From CAVZCC01 sp963773765 (GTDB taxonomy: Bacteria; Actinomycetota; Acidimicrobiia; Acidimicrobiales; Microtrichaceae), in the NCBI GenBank assembly GCA_963773765.1, contig CAVZCC010000001.1, positions 496,001 to 560,000 of the forward strand: 64,000 nucleotides of DNA, written 5' to 3'. The position numbers and the translations under genes are program-made. The notes under the pieces are model-generated. The model made no database searches, was not told the origin of the DNA, and was given only the letters and a program-made list of their open reading frames with translations. Below, one piece after another: positions 1 through 8,471 of the stretch (position 1 is its first letter; each line of letters begins with the position of its first letter).

Positions 1-990
1 GCCGTGGTCCACCTCGACGACGGCCGGGTCGGAGAAGCCGCCGTCGGCATAGGTCGGGTTGGAGAAGGGCGACCCGGCGACGGGCTCGCCCCCGGGGTCC
101 TGGAAGGCCTGCGCCGCGGCGAACCGGTCGTGGTCGGAGGCCTCACCCTCGAGCGTGACCCACGGGTCGTCCACCGTCTCGTCCGAACTGAGCAGGTCGT
201 CGATCGGGAAGTGCTCCGGGAACTGCTCCCCGTCCACCCCGCCGGCGGCGACCGCGGCCTCCTCGTCCAGCATCAGCTCGACCCGGTCATCGGCCATGGC
301 GACCGCGGCGGCGGCACCGTCGGACGACGCCGCCTGCTCCGCCGCAACGGACTCGTCCGACGCCGGCCCCGGTGGGAGCTCCGGCACCGTGGTCCCGGCC
401 GCGGCAGCGACCGGGTCCGCCTGCGGTCCCGCTCCCGCGGGATCCGGCTCGTCCACCACCATCAGTCCCCGCTGGACGAGCGCGACGACCCGGCGGCACG
501 CCTCGTGCTCGGTCAGCTCCAGGTCGGCTGCCACCGTGGCCACATCGGGACGGGTCCCGCTGGCGGACAGCAGGGCCCACTCCGCGTCGTCGACCTTCAC
601 GCTCTCCTGGCCGAGGGTCGTTGCCATGGCCACGCGGTGGGACAGGGACGGCACGACCTCCTCGATCGCGGCCCACTCCTGCAGCAGGGCCGTGGCCGCC
701 TCCAGGACCGTCGGGAGCTCCACCGGCTCCCACGGCGCCTCGGGGGCATCGGCGCCGGACTCGAACAGGAACGACCCGTCACCGAAGCGCAGGAGCTCGA
801 ACACGGTCGCGTCGGGATCGCCTTCCTCCCGCCCCCTCACCCCACCGCCGACCAGGAGGCCGTCCACCACGAAGAGCTGACCCAGGCCGCGGTCGCCCTC
901 CACCACCAGGCGGCCGGTCTTGCGCGACGCTGCCAGCAGCTGCAGTACGTCGACCAACGGGAAGGCGTCGATCGTTCCCTGAAGTGCCAC
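1..990 (-). CDS. DUF4388 domain protein, C-terminus beyond window
   Basis: The first ~100 residues (GTIDAFPLVDVLQLLAASRK, then GRLVVEG and GQLFVVDGLLVGG) match the start of DUF4388 (PATAN-like) proteins, which are often linked to signalling or gliding-type regulation in other bacteria. Next comes a helical, winged-helix-like stretch (residues ~115-160) and a long acidic, Ala/Asp-rich tail that runs off the left edge after 330 codons. The GTG start at 988-990 is supported by an excellent AGGAGG placed 7 bases upstream. No enzyme motif is visible. The gene lies downstream of aroE with a 180-bp gap, so it may have its own promoter. The domain call is fairly sure; the function is unknown. Confidence 0.75.
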   Translation of the reverse strand, partial: MALQGTIDAFPLVDVLQLLAASRKTGRLVVEGDRGLGQLFVVDGLLVGGGVRGREEGDPDATVFELLRFGDGSFLFESGADAPEAPWEPVELPTVLEAATALLQEWAAIEEVVPSLSHRVAMATTLGQESVKVDDAEWALLSASGTRPDVATVAADLELTEHEACRRVVALVQRGLMVVDEPDPAGAGPQADPVAAAAGTTVPELPPGPASDESVAAEQAASSDGAAAAVAMADDRVELMLDEEAAVAAGGVDGEQFPEHFPIDDLLSSDETVDDPWVTLEGEASDHDRFAAAQAFQDPGGEPVAGSPFSNPTYADGGFSDPAVVEVDHG

Positions 991-1125
991 GTGCTTTCCT
1001 CCTGCTTCCATCCCCGACGGGCACCTGGGGGTGCGGCTCCGGGGACCAGTGCGTCGGTCGCGGTGGGACGGTGCGACCGTCCCTACGGAGGGTCTTCGGC
1101 AGTCGGGGCGCCCGGGTTCACAAAT

Positions 1126-1147
1126 ATCTGGGCCGAATGACCCAGAT
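1126..1147 (-). terminator. hairpin after aroE
   Basis: A perfect 7-bp inverted repeat (ATCTGGG, 8-nt loop, CCCAGAT) starts 25 bases after the aroE stop and is followed on the minus strand by ATTTGTG. A second hairpin (GGGACGGT, loop GCG, ACCGTCCC, 1065-1083) lies further downstream. Neither has a real U-tract, so termination is only a suggestion. Confidence 0.35.
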
Positions 1148-1171
1148 CGGCACCACGCGACTGACGACCGG

Positions 1172-1993
1172 TCAGCGGATGGCGGCGGCCACGGCCCGGG
1201 ACATGGCCCCCACCGGAGCCTGTCGACCCGTCCACCGCTCCAGCGCCACCGCGGCCTGGTGCACCAACATGGACACCCCGTTGGCCGACCTGGCGCCCCG
1301 GGCCGTCGCGTCACGGACCAGCGTCGTCTCCAGCGGGTGGTACACCAGGTCCGCCACCGCCTGGCCCTCGTGCAGCAGCTCCGTGTCGCAGGGGACGGAC
1401 CGATCCGTTCCCATCCCGACCGATGTGGCGTTCACGACCAGGTCCGCGGCGGCGAGCTCCGCAGCCACGTCCGCACGGGCGAGGACCCGGCCCCGGGCGC
1501 CGGCCAGGTCTGCGGCGGCCCGTGCCCGTCCGTCGTCGCGGTTGGCCACCGCGACCAGGTCCGCACCGGCCCCGGCCAGTGCCAGGACCACGGCCCGCGC
1601 CGCTCCTCCCGCCCCCAGGACCACGCAGCGGGCGCCGGCGGGATCCAGCCCGAAGTCGGCCTGCAGGCCCCGCAGGAACCCGTCACCGTCGGTGTTGTCC
1701 CCCACCAGCACGGCGTCGTCCTCGGGGTCGCGGGAGATGCAGTTGACGGCTCCCAACGCGGTGGCGACCGGCGTCAACCGGTCCAGTTCGGCCAGCACCG
1801 CGGCCTTGTGCGGCATGGTCACCGACAACCCTCGCAGCCCCAACGCCCGCATTCCGGCGACGGCCGTCGGAGCGGCCCCGTCCGGGACGGGGCAGGCCAC
1901 CGACACGAAGTCCAGGCCCATGGCGCCGAAGGCGGCGTTGTGGATCACGGGCGACAGCGAGTGGCTGATGGGGTCGCCGATCACCGCCACCAC
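1172..1993 (-). CDS. aroE: shikimate dehydrogenase
   Basis: Shikimate dehydrogenase reduces 3-dehydroshikimate to shikimate with NADPH in aromatic amino-acid synthesis. The 273-residue product shows the substrate-binding SLSP (Ser12, Ser14), the catalytic Lys63 in VTMPHK, Asp102 in DNTDGDGF, the NADP-binding GAGGAARA (127-134) and the late NATSVGM motif. The reading frame is open far upstream, so the start was chosen by family length: GTG at 1991-1993 gives VVAVIGDP at the N-terminus, as in other AroE proteins, although no strong ribosome site is seen. It begins 59 bases after the mltG stop and is probably cotranscribed with ruvX and mltG. Confidence 0.95.
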   Translation of the reverse strand: MVAVIGDPISHSLSPVIHNAAFGAMGLDFVSVACPVPDGAAPTAVAGMRALGLRGLSVTMPHKAAVLAELDRLTPVATALGAVNCISRDPEDDAVLVGDNTDGDGFLRGLQADFGLDPAGARCVVLGAGGAARAVVLALAGAGADLVAVANRDDGRARAAADLAGARGRVLARADVAAELAAADLVVNATSVGMGTDRSVPCDTELLHEGQAVADLVYHPLETTLVRDATARGARSANGVSMLVHQAAVALERWTGRQAPVGAMSRAVAAAIR

Positions 1994-2052
1994 CCGCGTC
2001 GACCCGGTGGGCAGGGGTCCGGAGGGGACGCCCGCTCCCCCGCCGCCGGCGT

Positions 2053-3225
2053 TCAGAAGACCCCCTGGGCCTGGGCCTGGGCCTTCGCCTGCTGGAACTC
2101 CTTGTAGGAATCCGTGAACAGGTGCGTCGGCGGGTCGTTCGACACCAGCACGTAGTACTTCCAGGGCCCGGGCGGGGTGTTGATGGCGGCGTCCAGCGCC
2201 GCCTTGCCGGGCAGGCAGATCGGCGTGGGCGGCAGTCCGGGGTTCTTGCGGGTGTTGTAGGGCGAGTCGACCGCGAGGTCGGCCTTGGTCAGGCCGCCGG
2301 ACGCCCGTCCCAGCCCGTACAGGTTGGCGGCGTCGATCCCGAGGGGCTCGCCGGCGTCGAGGCGGTTGTAGATCACCCGGGCCACCTTGCCCCGCTCGTC
2401 CTCGGGTGTGCCCGCCTCCCGCTCCACCAGGGACGCCGCGGTCACGAGCTCGTAGGCGGTCCGGCCCTGGAGCGCTTCCGCCTTGTCGTAGCCGAGGCTG
2501 TCCAGCACCTTGTCCATCTTGGTGGCCATCGTCTGCAGGATCTGCACCGGCGAGGCGTCGTCGGCGAACTCGTAGGTGTCCGGGAACAGGAACCCCTCCC
2601 AGTTGCTGACCTCGGCCGGCTTGTACTTGGAGGTGACCTCCCCGGAGGCGAGCGCGTTCAGGAGCTGCTCCACGGAGGTGTCCGGCATGGACTCGGACAC
2701 GATCTGCAGGGCATCGATCAGGCGCTTGCCCTCCGGGATCCGGACCGTGTTGGCGTTCACCGGGACCGGGCCGTCGTCCAGCACGGCGATGGCCTCGTCG
2801 AACGACGAGTTCTCGTGGAACTCGACGTACCTCCCCGCCTCCCACGGCCCGGCGTTCTTCCAGCCCGCGTACCAGGAGAACAGCCGGGGGTTGGTGATGA
2901 CGTCCGCCTCGCCGAGCAGCGTGGCGATGGAGTCCGTGGCGGACCCCGACGGGACCACCACCTCGGCCACCAGGTCGCCCTGCTCACCGGACGGGTTGAT
3001 CTGGCGGGCCCCCCACAGCACCGCCGCCACCACCAGGAGCGCGCCCAGGCCCAGCACCACCCCGGCCACGGCCAGCAGCCTGCGGCCACCATGGGTGGGA
3101 GGTGGGAGCAGGACGTAGTCGTCGTCGTCCTCCTGGGGGCGGGGACGGCGTGGGGGCTGGTCCGCGTCGGCGGGCCGACGTCGTTGCACACGCTCCTGCG
3201 GGGCGCGTTCCTGGGGTTCAGTCAC
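2053..3225 (-). CDS. mltG: endolytic murein transglycosylase MltG (YceG-like)
   Basis: MltG cleaves nascent peptidoglycan strands at the membrane and is thought to end glycan polymerisation. The 390-residue protein has a cytoplasmic Arg/Asp-rich N-terminus, one transmembrane helix (about 49-72) and the extracellular YceG/MltG domain, with the catalytic Glu around residue 268 in SLVEREAG, followed by the IYNRL segment. The GTG start (3223-3225) overlaps the ruvX TGA by four bases, so it is translationally coupled. The order ruvX-mltG-aroE is the usual actinobacterial one. Confidence 0.95.
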   Translation of the reverse strand: MTEPQERAPQERVQRRRPADADQPPRRPRPQEDDDDYVLLPPPTHGGRRLLAVAGVVLGLGALLVVAAVLWGARQINPSGEQGDLVAEVVVPSGSATDSIATLLGEADVITNPRLFSWYAGWKNAGPWEAGRYVEFHENSSFDEAIAVLDDGPVPVNANTVRIPEGKRLIDALQIVSESMPDTSVEQLLNALASGEVTSKYKPAEVSNWEGFLFPDTYEFADDASPVQILQTMATKMDKVLDSLGYDKAEALQGRTAYELVTAASLVEREAGTPEDERGKVARVIYNRLDAGEPLGIDAANLYGLGRASGGLTKADLAVDSPYNTRKNPGLPPTPICLPGKAALDAAINTPPGPWKYYVLVSNDPPTHLFTDSYKEFQQAKAQAQAQGVF

Positions 3226-3656
3226 TCGGGGGGTTCCTCGGCTCCGGCCCGATGATCGAGCCAACTCTGCAACATGACGGCGGCGGCGACCTTGTCCACC
3301 ACCCGGCGCCGGGCGCCTGCGCTCATCTGCATCTCCCGCAGGGACCGCTCGGCGGTGACCGTGGTCAGGCGCTCATCGTAGGTCTCCACCGGGACCGTGA
3401 GGGTGGCACGCAGCTCCTCGCTCTCAGCCAGGTAGCGGCGGGCGGTCGGACCCACCGAGCCGTCGAGCGAGTAGGGCATGCCGACGACCACGACCTCCGC
3501 CTCCGCCTCCGCCACCAGCTCCGCGATCCGGCGGTGGTCGCGGCGCCGGTCACCGCTGCGCTGGACCACCTCGTAGGGCAGCGCCAGGGCGCCGCGGGAG
3601 TCCGACAGGGCGACGCCGATCCGCTTGCTGCCCAGGTCCAGCCCGATGGCCCGCAC
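3222..3656 (-). CDS. ruvX: RuvX/YqgF family nuclease
   Basis: This is a 144-residue RNase H-fold protein of the YqgF family, implicated in Holliday-junction resolution or pre-16S rRNA 5' processing. The N-terminal GLDLGSKRIGVALSD carries the first catalytic Asp. VVVGMPYSLDG and the conserved YDERLTT (Glu) follow, and a C-terminal DKVAAAVMLQSWLD supplies the last acidic residue. The start is GTG at 3654-3656, 12 bases after the alaS stop. The gene overlaps mltG by four bases. Confidence 0.95.
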   Translation of the reverse strand: MRAIGLDLGSKRIGVALSDSRGALALPYEVVQRSGDRRRDHRRIAELVAEAEAEVVVVGMPYSLDGSVGPTARRYLAESEELRATLTVPVETYDERLTTVTAERSLREMQMSAGARRRVVDKVAAAVMLQSWLDHRAGAEEPPE

Positions 3657-3668
3657 GGGTGCCCGGTC

Positions 3669-6275
3669 TCAGGCCAGGCCCAGCTGGGCCCGCACCTGGT
3701 CCAACGCCTCGTCCAGCCGTTCGGGCTCCCGACCCCCGGCCGCGGCCAGGTCCGCGCCCTTGCCCCCGCCGCCGCCCACGGTCCTCGCCGCGTCCGCGAT
3801 CAGCTCCGAGGCGTTCAGGCCGCTGTCCGGCGCCACGGCCGCGACCAGGGCGACACCCTTGCCGGCGGGTGAGGACCCGAGCACCACGGCCCGCATGCCG
3901 GGCCGGTCGCGCAGGGCCACGGCCAGGTCACGGACCTCGTCCCGGCTGTCCGACTCCACCCGGGCCACCAGGAGCCCGTCGGTGGCCAGGGCCGACAGGT
4001 CCTCGGCCTGGCCGCCGGCCAGTTGGCGGCGCAGGACCTTGACCTCGTCCCGCAGGCCCTTCAGCTCCCCCAGTCGCTTCTGGATGCCGTCGACCAGGTC
4101 GTCGGCCGGCACGCCGAGGAGGGCGGCCGCGGCCGCCACCCGGTCCTCCTCCATGCGCAGGCGGTCCACCGGCCCGGTGCCGGTGACGGCCTCGATGCGG
4201 CGGATGTTGGAGCCGATCGAGCCCTCCGACACGACCTTGAGGGGGCCGATGTCGCCCAGGGCCCGCACGTGGGTGCCGCCGCACAGCTCGGTGCTGTGCT
4301 CACCCGCCTCCAGGACCCGCACGACGTCGCCGTACTTGTCGCCGAAGAAGGCGATCGCGCCCAGCTCACGGGCCTCGTCCATGGTGGTCTCGAAGTGGCG
4401 GACCGGGGCGTTGCCCAGGATGTCCGCGTTGGCCAGGTCCTCGATGCGGCGCAGCTCCTCCGGGGTGACCGGTGCGTAGTGGGCGAAGTCGAACCGGAGG
4501 CGGTCCGGACCCACCATCGACCCCTGCTGCTTCACGTGGTCGCCCAGCACCTCCCGGAGGGCCCAGTGGAGGATGTGGGTCCCGGTGTGGTTCCGTCGGA
4601 TGGCCGTCCGCCGTTCGACGTCGATGGCGGCGGTGGCCTCCTGCCCGGCGGACACGGTGCCCTCGACGACCTCCACCGTGTGGCGGTGGAGCCCGGGCAG
4701 GGCGTACGTGGTGTCCAGGACCCGGGCCGTCCCGGTGGGTGTGGTGATGGTGCCCGTGTCGCCGACCTGTCCGCCGGACTCGGCGTAGAAGGGCGTGCGG
4801 TCCAGGAACACCCCGTCGCCGATCACGGCCAGCACGACGGCCTTGGAGGTGTCCTCCTCCCGGCCGGTGAACTCCGTTGCGCCGGACTCGGCCAGGACGG
4901 ACCGCTCGGCATCCACCTCGTCGCCGTGGGCCACGCCGGTGCGGCGACCCGCGGCCCGGGAGCGCCGGCGCTGCTCCCCCATGGCGGCGTCGAAGCCGGC
5001 ACCGTCCACGGCCACACCCCGCAGCTCCGCCATCTCCTCGGTGACCTCCAGGGGGAAGCCGTAGGTGTCGTGGAGCTCGAAGGCCACCCGGCCGTCCAGC
5101 TCGCCCCCGGGGGGCAGGGCGTCCAGCTCCGAGTCCAACAGGACCGACCCGCGGGCCAGGGTCTGGCGGAACCGCTCCTCCTCCCGCCCGATCAGGTCCA
5201 CGATCCCGTCACGCTGCTCGGCCAGCTCCGGGTAGGCGTCACCCATGATGGCGATGCAGCGCTGCACCATGTCGGGCATGACCAGTCGCTCCACGTCGAG
5301 CATGTAGGCGAAGCGCACAGCCCGGCGGATGATGCGGCGCAGCACGTAGCCCCGGTCCTCGTTGGACGGGATGACGCCGTCGGCCACGAGGAACGCCGCC
5401 GTGCGGGTGTGGTCGGCCAGGAGCCGCAGGGCGATCCCGGCCAGCTCCGAATCCTCCACCGTTCGCCCCGTCACCGCCTGGGCCTGGTCCACCAGGCCGG
5501 CCAGGACGTCCGCGGCGTACAGCGACGGGCTGCCGGCGAGCACGGCCAGGATCCGCTCCAGGCCCGCGCCGGTGTCCACGTTGCGGGTGGGCAGGTCCGT
5601 CAGCCCCCCGCCGTCACCGCGGAAGTACTGGGTGAACACCAGGTTCCAGAACTCGACGTAGCGGAACTCCGCAGCAGGGTTGGCCGGGCCCCCGTCCGGG
5701 CCCACCTCCGGTCCGTAGTCGTAGAACAGCTCGGAGCTGGGACCGCACGGACCGGTCTCGCCCATCTCCCAGAAGTTGTCCTTGTCCAGGCGTTGGATGC
5801 GATCGCGGGGCACGCCCACCGCGTCGGCCCAGATCTCCTCGGCCTCGTCGTCGGAGGTGTGCACGGTGACCCAGATCCGGTCGCCGTCGATGCCGAGCAC
5901 CTCGGTGGAGAACTCCCAGGCCCACGCGATGGCCTCGGCCTTGAAGTAGTCGCCGAAGCTGAAGTTGCCCATCATCTCGAAGAAGGACAGGTGCCGGGGC
6001 GAGCGCCCGATGGCGTCGAGGTCGTTGTGCTTCCCGCCGGCGCGCACGCACTTCTGGATGGAGGCGGCCCGCGGCGGCTGGTACGGGACCGGCTCCTCGC
6101 CCAGGAAGAGCGAGACGAACGGCATCATCCCGGAGTTGGTGAACATCGGGGCCGAGGGGTGGTTCGGGATCAGGCTGGACGAGCGCACCAGCGTGTGCCC
6201 ACGGGACGAGAAGAAGTCGTTCCAGGCCCGGCGCAGGTCGGTGGCCGTGGCGATGCGTGGGGGGTCGGCACTCAT
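3669..6275 (-). CDS. alaS: alanyl-tRNA synthetase
   Basis: Charges tRNA-Ala. The 868-residue protein has the full bacterial architecture: class II catalytic core (motif 1 region FTNSGMMPF; motif 2 around SFFEMMGNFSFGDYFK), tRNA-recognition domain, editing domain with HTGTH (about 562) and CGGTH (about 663) zinc/editing ligands, and a C-terminal DHHA1 domain ending in GGGGGKGADLAAAGG. ATG at 6273-6275 gives the normal N-terminus (RRAWNDFFSSRGH). A TACGAT hexamer 9 bases upstream and no clear Shine-Dalgarno suggest a leaderless mRNA. The ruvX-mltG-aroE genes follow closely. Confidence 0.98.
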   Translation of the reverse strand: MSADPPRIATATDLRRAWNDFFSSRGHTLVRSSSLIPNHPSAPMFTNSGMMPFVSLFLGEEPVPYQPPRAASIQKCVRAGGKHNDLDAIGRSPRHLSFFEMMGNFSFGDYFKAEAIAWAWEFSTEVLGIDGDRIWVTVHTSDDEAEEIWADAVGVPRDRIQRLDKDNFWEMGETGPCGPSSELFYDYGPEVGPDGGPANPAAEFRYVEFWNLVFTQYFRGDGGGLTDLPTRNVDTGAGLERILAVLAGSPSLYAADVLAGLVDQAQAVTGRTVEDSELAGIALRLLADHTRTAAFLVADGVIPSNEDRGYVLRRIIRRAVRFAYMLDVERLVMPDMVQRCIAIMGDAYPELAEQRDGIVDLIGREEERFRQTLARGSVLLDSELDALPPGGELDGRVAFELHDTYGFPLEVTEEMAELRGVAVDGAGFDAAMGEQRRRSRAAGRRTGVAHGDEVDAERSVLAESGATEFTGREEDTSKAVVLAVIGDGVFLDRTPFYAESGGQVGDTGTITTPTGTARVLDTTYALPGLHRHTVEVVEGTVSAGQEATAAIDVERRTAIRRNHTGTHILHWALREVLGDHVKQQGSMVGPDRLRFDFAHYAPVTPEELRRIEDLANADILGNAPVRHFETTMDEARELGAIAFFGDKYGDVVRVLEAGEHSTELCGGTHVRALGDIGPLKVVSEGSIGSNIRRIEAVTGTGPVDRLRMEEDRVAAAAALLGVPADDLVDGIQKRLGELKGLRDEVKVLRRQLAGGQAEDLSALATDGLLVARVESDSRDEVRDLAVALRDRPGMRAVVLGSSPAGKGVALVAAVAPDSGLNASELIADAARTVGGGGGKGADLAAAGGREPERLDEALDQVRAQLGLA

Positions 6276-6284
6276 GGTCCGGCC

Positions 6285-6290
6285 ATCGTA
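6285..6290 (-). promoter_or_regulatory. -10 element for leaderless alaS
   Basis: TACGAT on the minus strand lies 9 bases before the alaS ATG. A transcript would start within about 2 bases of the start codon. No convincing -35 is seen. Confidence 0.4.
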
Positions 6291-6378
6291 CCGGCGGCCG
6301 GGCCGCGTCCATGAGGCGGTTCCCGACCCCGGCGGCTCCGCGGTCAGCGCCTCTGCGGTCAGCGCCGGCGCTCCCGGC

Positions 6379-6675
6379 TCACCAGGAGGCGGGACGGGTG
6401 GGCCGCGCCGGGCCGGACGTCCGGTGCACGGTCCTGGCCACCGGCGTGCCGTCGCGCTGGGCCCGCAACTGCTCCTCGCGGTCCCGCATGGTGGACCGGC
6501 CCTCCGACACCGCGTCGCGGACGTTGCGGCCCACCTTCTTGGCGGTGTTGCCGGCGGTGACCACCAGGTGGTCGGGACCGAGGGCGTCGAGCCGCCGACG
6601 GACCTTCTGCTGGGCCCACACGGTGCCCGACGCCCCGGCCGCAGCACCGATCCCCAGCCACACCAGACGTTTCAT
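6379..6675 (-). CDS. small membrane protein, DUF6167-like
   Basis: A 98-residue protein with one N-terminal membrane helix (MKRLVWLGIGAAAGASGTVW), then a basic amphipathic stretch (QQKVRRRL) and a charged helical tail. Size, layout and position between a DUF948 gene and alaS match the small DUF6167-type membrane proteins found there in other Actinomycetota. ATG at 6673-6675 is preceded by GGGGCGG. Function is unknown. Assignment to the family rests on synteny and general pattern, not on a catalytic motif. Confidence 0.7.
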   Translation of the reverse strand: MKRLVWLGIGAAAGASGTVWAQQKVRRRLDALGPDHLVVTAGNTAKKVGRNVRDAVSEGRSTMRDREEQLRAQRDGTPVARTVHRTSGPARPTRPASW

Positions 6676-6731
6676 CACCGCCCCATCATGCCCGCTGGGC
6701 ACCGTCCGGGTCGTGCACGGTCACGGGCCGC

Positions 6732-7097
6732 TCAGCGCGACGGCGTGCCGCCCCGCAGCCGTTGGGCCGCCCGACGGGTCCCGGATGCCAGTGCCACACC
6801 CTTGATGACGGGCGAAGTCAGGGCCTTGTAGGTGGCCTCGGTGGCGGTGTCGACCCGTTCGCCGATGGACCCCGCCACCTCCAGCAGGTCATCGATGCGG
6901 TCCACCTCACCGGTGGCCCGCCGGACCGCCTCCCGCAACTCGGCCACGGCCGGCGTCGCCTCCGATTCGAAGGCCTCGGTGGCCGACTCCAGTGCCCGGG
7001 CCGACCGCAGCAGCCGGGCCGACACCACCGCCAGGAAGCAGGCGGCACCGAGCGCGAGCACGCCGCACAGCACGGTCAGCAGGTCGAGCGCGGTCAT
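6732..7097 (-). CDS. DUF948 membrane protein
   Basis: A 121-residue protein with one N-terminal transmembrane helix (LDLLTVLCGVLALGAACFLA) followed by a long helix of the DUF948 type (SARLLRSARALESAT, AELREAVRRATGEVDRIDDL) and a short basic tail. Proteins of this family resemble general stress or phage-shock-like membrane coiled coils; their role is undefined. The ATG (7095-7097) overlaps the rarA TGA by four bases, so it is coupled to rarA. A longer GTG-led form is possible, but this start gives the standard N-terminus. Confidence 0.85.
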   Translation of the reverse strand: MTALDLLTVLCGVLALGAACFLAVVSARLLRSARALESATEAFESEATPAVAELREAVRRATGEVDRIDDLLEVAGSIGERVDTATEATYKALTSPVIKGVALASGTRRAAQRLRGGTPSR

Positions 7098-8458
7098 CGG
7101 TCCCCATTGTCGCCCACCGGGGAGCCTCCGGGCGGGCTTTCCGGGCCCGCCATGCGCTCGCGCCACCGCGCCACCAGGCGGGCCTCGGCCCCGTTGCCGC
7201 CGGGCCGGTAGTACTGGGTGCCGACCAGCTCGTCGGGCAGGTACTGCTGGTCCACCCAGCCCTGCGGCTCGTCGTGGGGGTAGCGGTAGCCCGAGCCGTG
7301 GCCCAGCGACACCGCCCCGCGGTAGGACGCGTCGCGCAGGTGGGCCGGGACCTCACCCACCGGACGGGACCGCACGTCGGCCAGCGCCCGGTCCAGGCCG
7401 GCGTAGGCCGTGTTGGACTTGGGGGCCAGGGCCAGGTGCACGGTGGCCTGGGCCAGGTTGATCCGGGCCTCGGGCAGGCCCACGAACTCCACGGCCCGGG
7501 CCGCGGCGTCCGCCACCACGACGGCCAGGGGATCGCCCATGCCCACGTCCTCGGAGGCCGAGATCACCAGTCGGCGGGCGATGAACCGGGCGTCCTCCCC
7601 CGCCTCCAGCATCCGGGCCAGCCAGTGCAGCGCGGCGTCCGGGTCCGAGCCCCGGATGGACTTGATGAAGGCGGACACCACGTCGTAGTGGTCGTCGCGT
7701 CCGTACCGCACCGGTGACGCGCCCAGCGCCCCCTCCGCGTCCACCAGCTCCATGCGGACGGGCCGGCCCTCCTCGACCCGGCCCGCGGCCAACGCCAGTG
7801 CCACCTCCAGGCTGGTGAGCAGGTGCCGACCGTCGCCACCGGAGCGATCCACCAGGTGGGCGACGGCCTCCGGGTCGGCCTCGGCACCCTCGGCCTGCAG
7901 GCCCCGCTGGGCCAGCTCGCCCAGCGCAACGGGTCCGAGCGGCTCCAGGCGGAACAACGTGGAGCGGCTCAGCAGCGGCGGGTTCACCTCGAAGTACGGG
8001 TTCTCCGTGGTGGCCCCGACGAGCACCAGCAGTCCGGTCTCGACCGACGGCAGCAGCGCGTCCTGCTGGGACTTCGTGAATCGGTGGATCTCGTCCAGGA
8101 ACAGGATCGTCCCCTCGCCGTGGGCACCCAGGCGCTGCTGGGCCGAGGCCGCCACCTCACGGATGTCCTTGACCGTCGCACTCACCGCGCTGAGCGGCAC
8201 GAACGCCTTGGACGACGCGGTGGCGATGAGTCGGGCGATGGTGGTCTTGCCGGTGCCGGGTGGCCCCCACAGGATCACCGAGCTCAGCCGGTCGGTGTCC
8301 ACCAGCGCCCGCAGCGGCCGGCCGGGGCCCAGGAGCTGCTCCTGGCCGACCACCTCGTCCAGGGTGTGGGGGCGCAACCGGTCGGCCAGCGGGCCGCGGC
8401 GTCCCAGGCGCTCCTCGGCGGCCGCCGCGAACAGGTCCCCGGTGCGATCCGCTGCCAT
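7094..8458 (-). CDS. rarA: replication-associated recombination protein A (RarA/MgsA AAA+ ATPase)
   Basis: A AAA+ clamp-loader-like ATPase that acts at stalled replication forks. The 454-residue protein has Walker A GPPGTGKTT (about residues 60-68), Walker B ILFLDEIHRF, sensor 1 in GATTENP and the C-terminal tetramerisation domain (SAFIKSIRGSDPDAALHWLA, DPYRGAVSLGHG-type ending). ATG at 8456-8458 starts MAADRTGDLF. TAGCGT lies 7 bases upstream and overlaps the ecfS stop, suggesting leaderless transcription independent of the B12 operon upstream. Confidence 0.96.
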   Translation of the reverse strand: MAADRTGDLFAAAAEERLGRRGPLADRLRPHTLDEVVGQEQLLGPGRPLRALVDTDRLSSVILWGPPGTGKTTIARLIATASSKAFVPLSAVSATVKDIREVAASAQQRLGAHGEGTILFLDEIHRFTKSQQDALLPSVETGLLVLVGATTENPYFEVNPPLLSRSTLFRLEPLGPVALGELAQRGLQAEGAEADPEAVAHLVDRSGGDGRHLLTSLEVALALAAGRVEEGRPVRMELVDAEGALGASPVRYGRDDHYDVVSAFIKSIRGSDPDAALHWLARMLEAGEDARFIARRLVISASEDVGMGDPLAVVVADAAARAVEFVGLPEARINLAQATVHLALAPKSNTAYAGLDRALADVRSRPVGEVPAHLRDASYRGAVSLGHGSGYRYPHDEPQGWVDQQYLPDELVGTQYYRPGGNGAEARLVARWRERMAGPESPPGGSPVGDNGDR

Positions 8459-8465
8459 CGGGGTG

Positions 8466-8471
8466 ACGCTA
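8466..8471 (-). promoter_or_regulatory. -10 element for leaderless rarA
   Basis: TAGCGT on the minus strand, 7 bases before the rarA ATG and overlapping the ecfS TAG stop. No Shine-Dalgarno is present and no good -35 is seen. Confidence 0.4.

Noticed and set aside
4..1140. Long plus-strand open frames opposite the DUF4388 gene
   Set aside because: The minus-strand frame has a strong ribosome site and recognisable domain; the plus-strand products are Arg/Gly-rich shadows.
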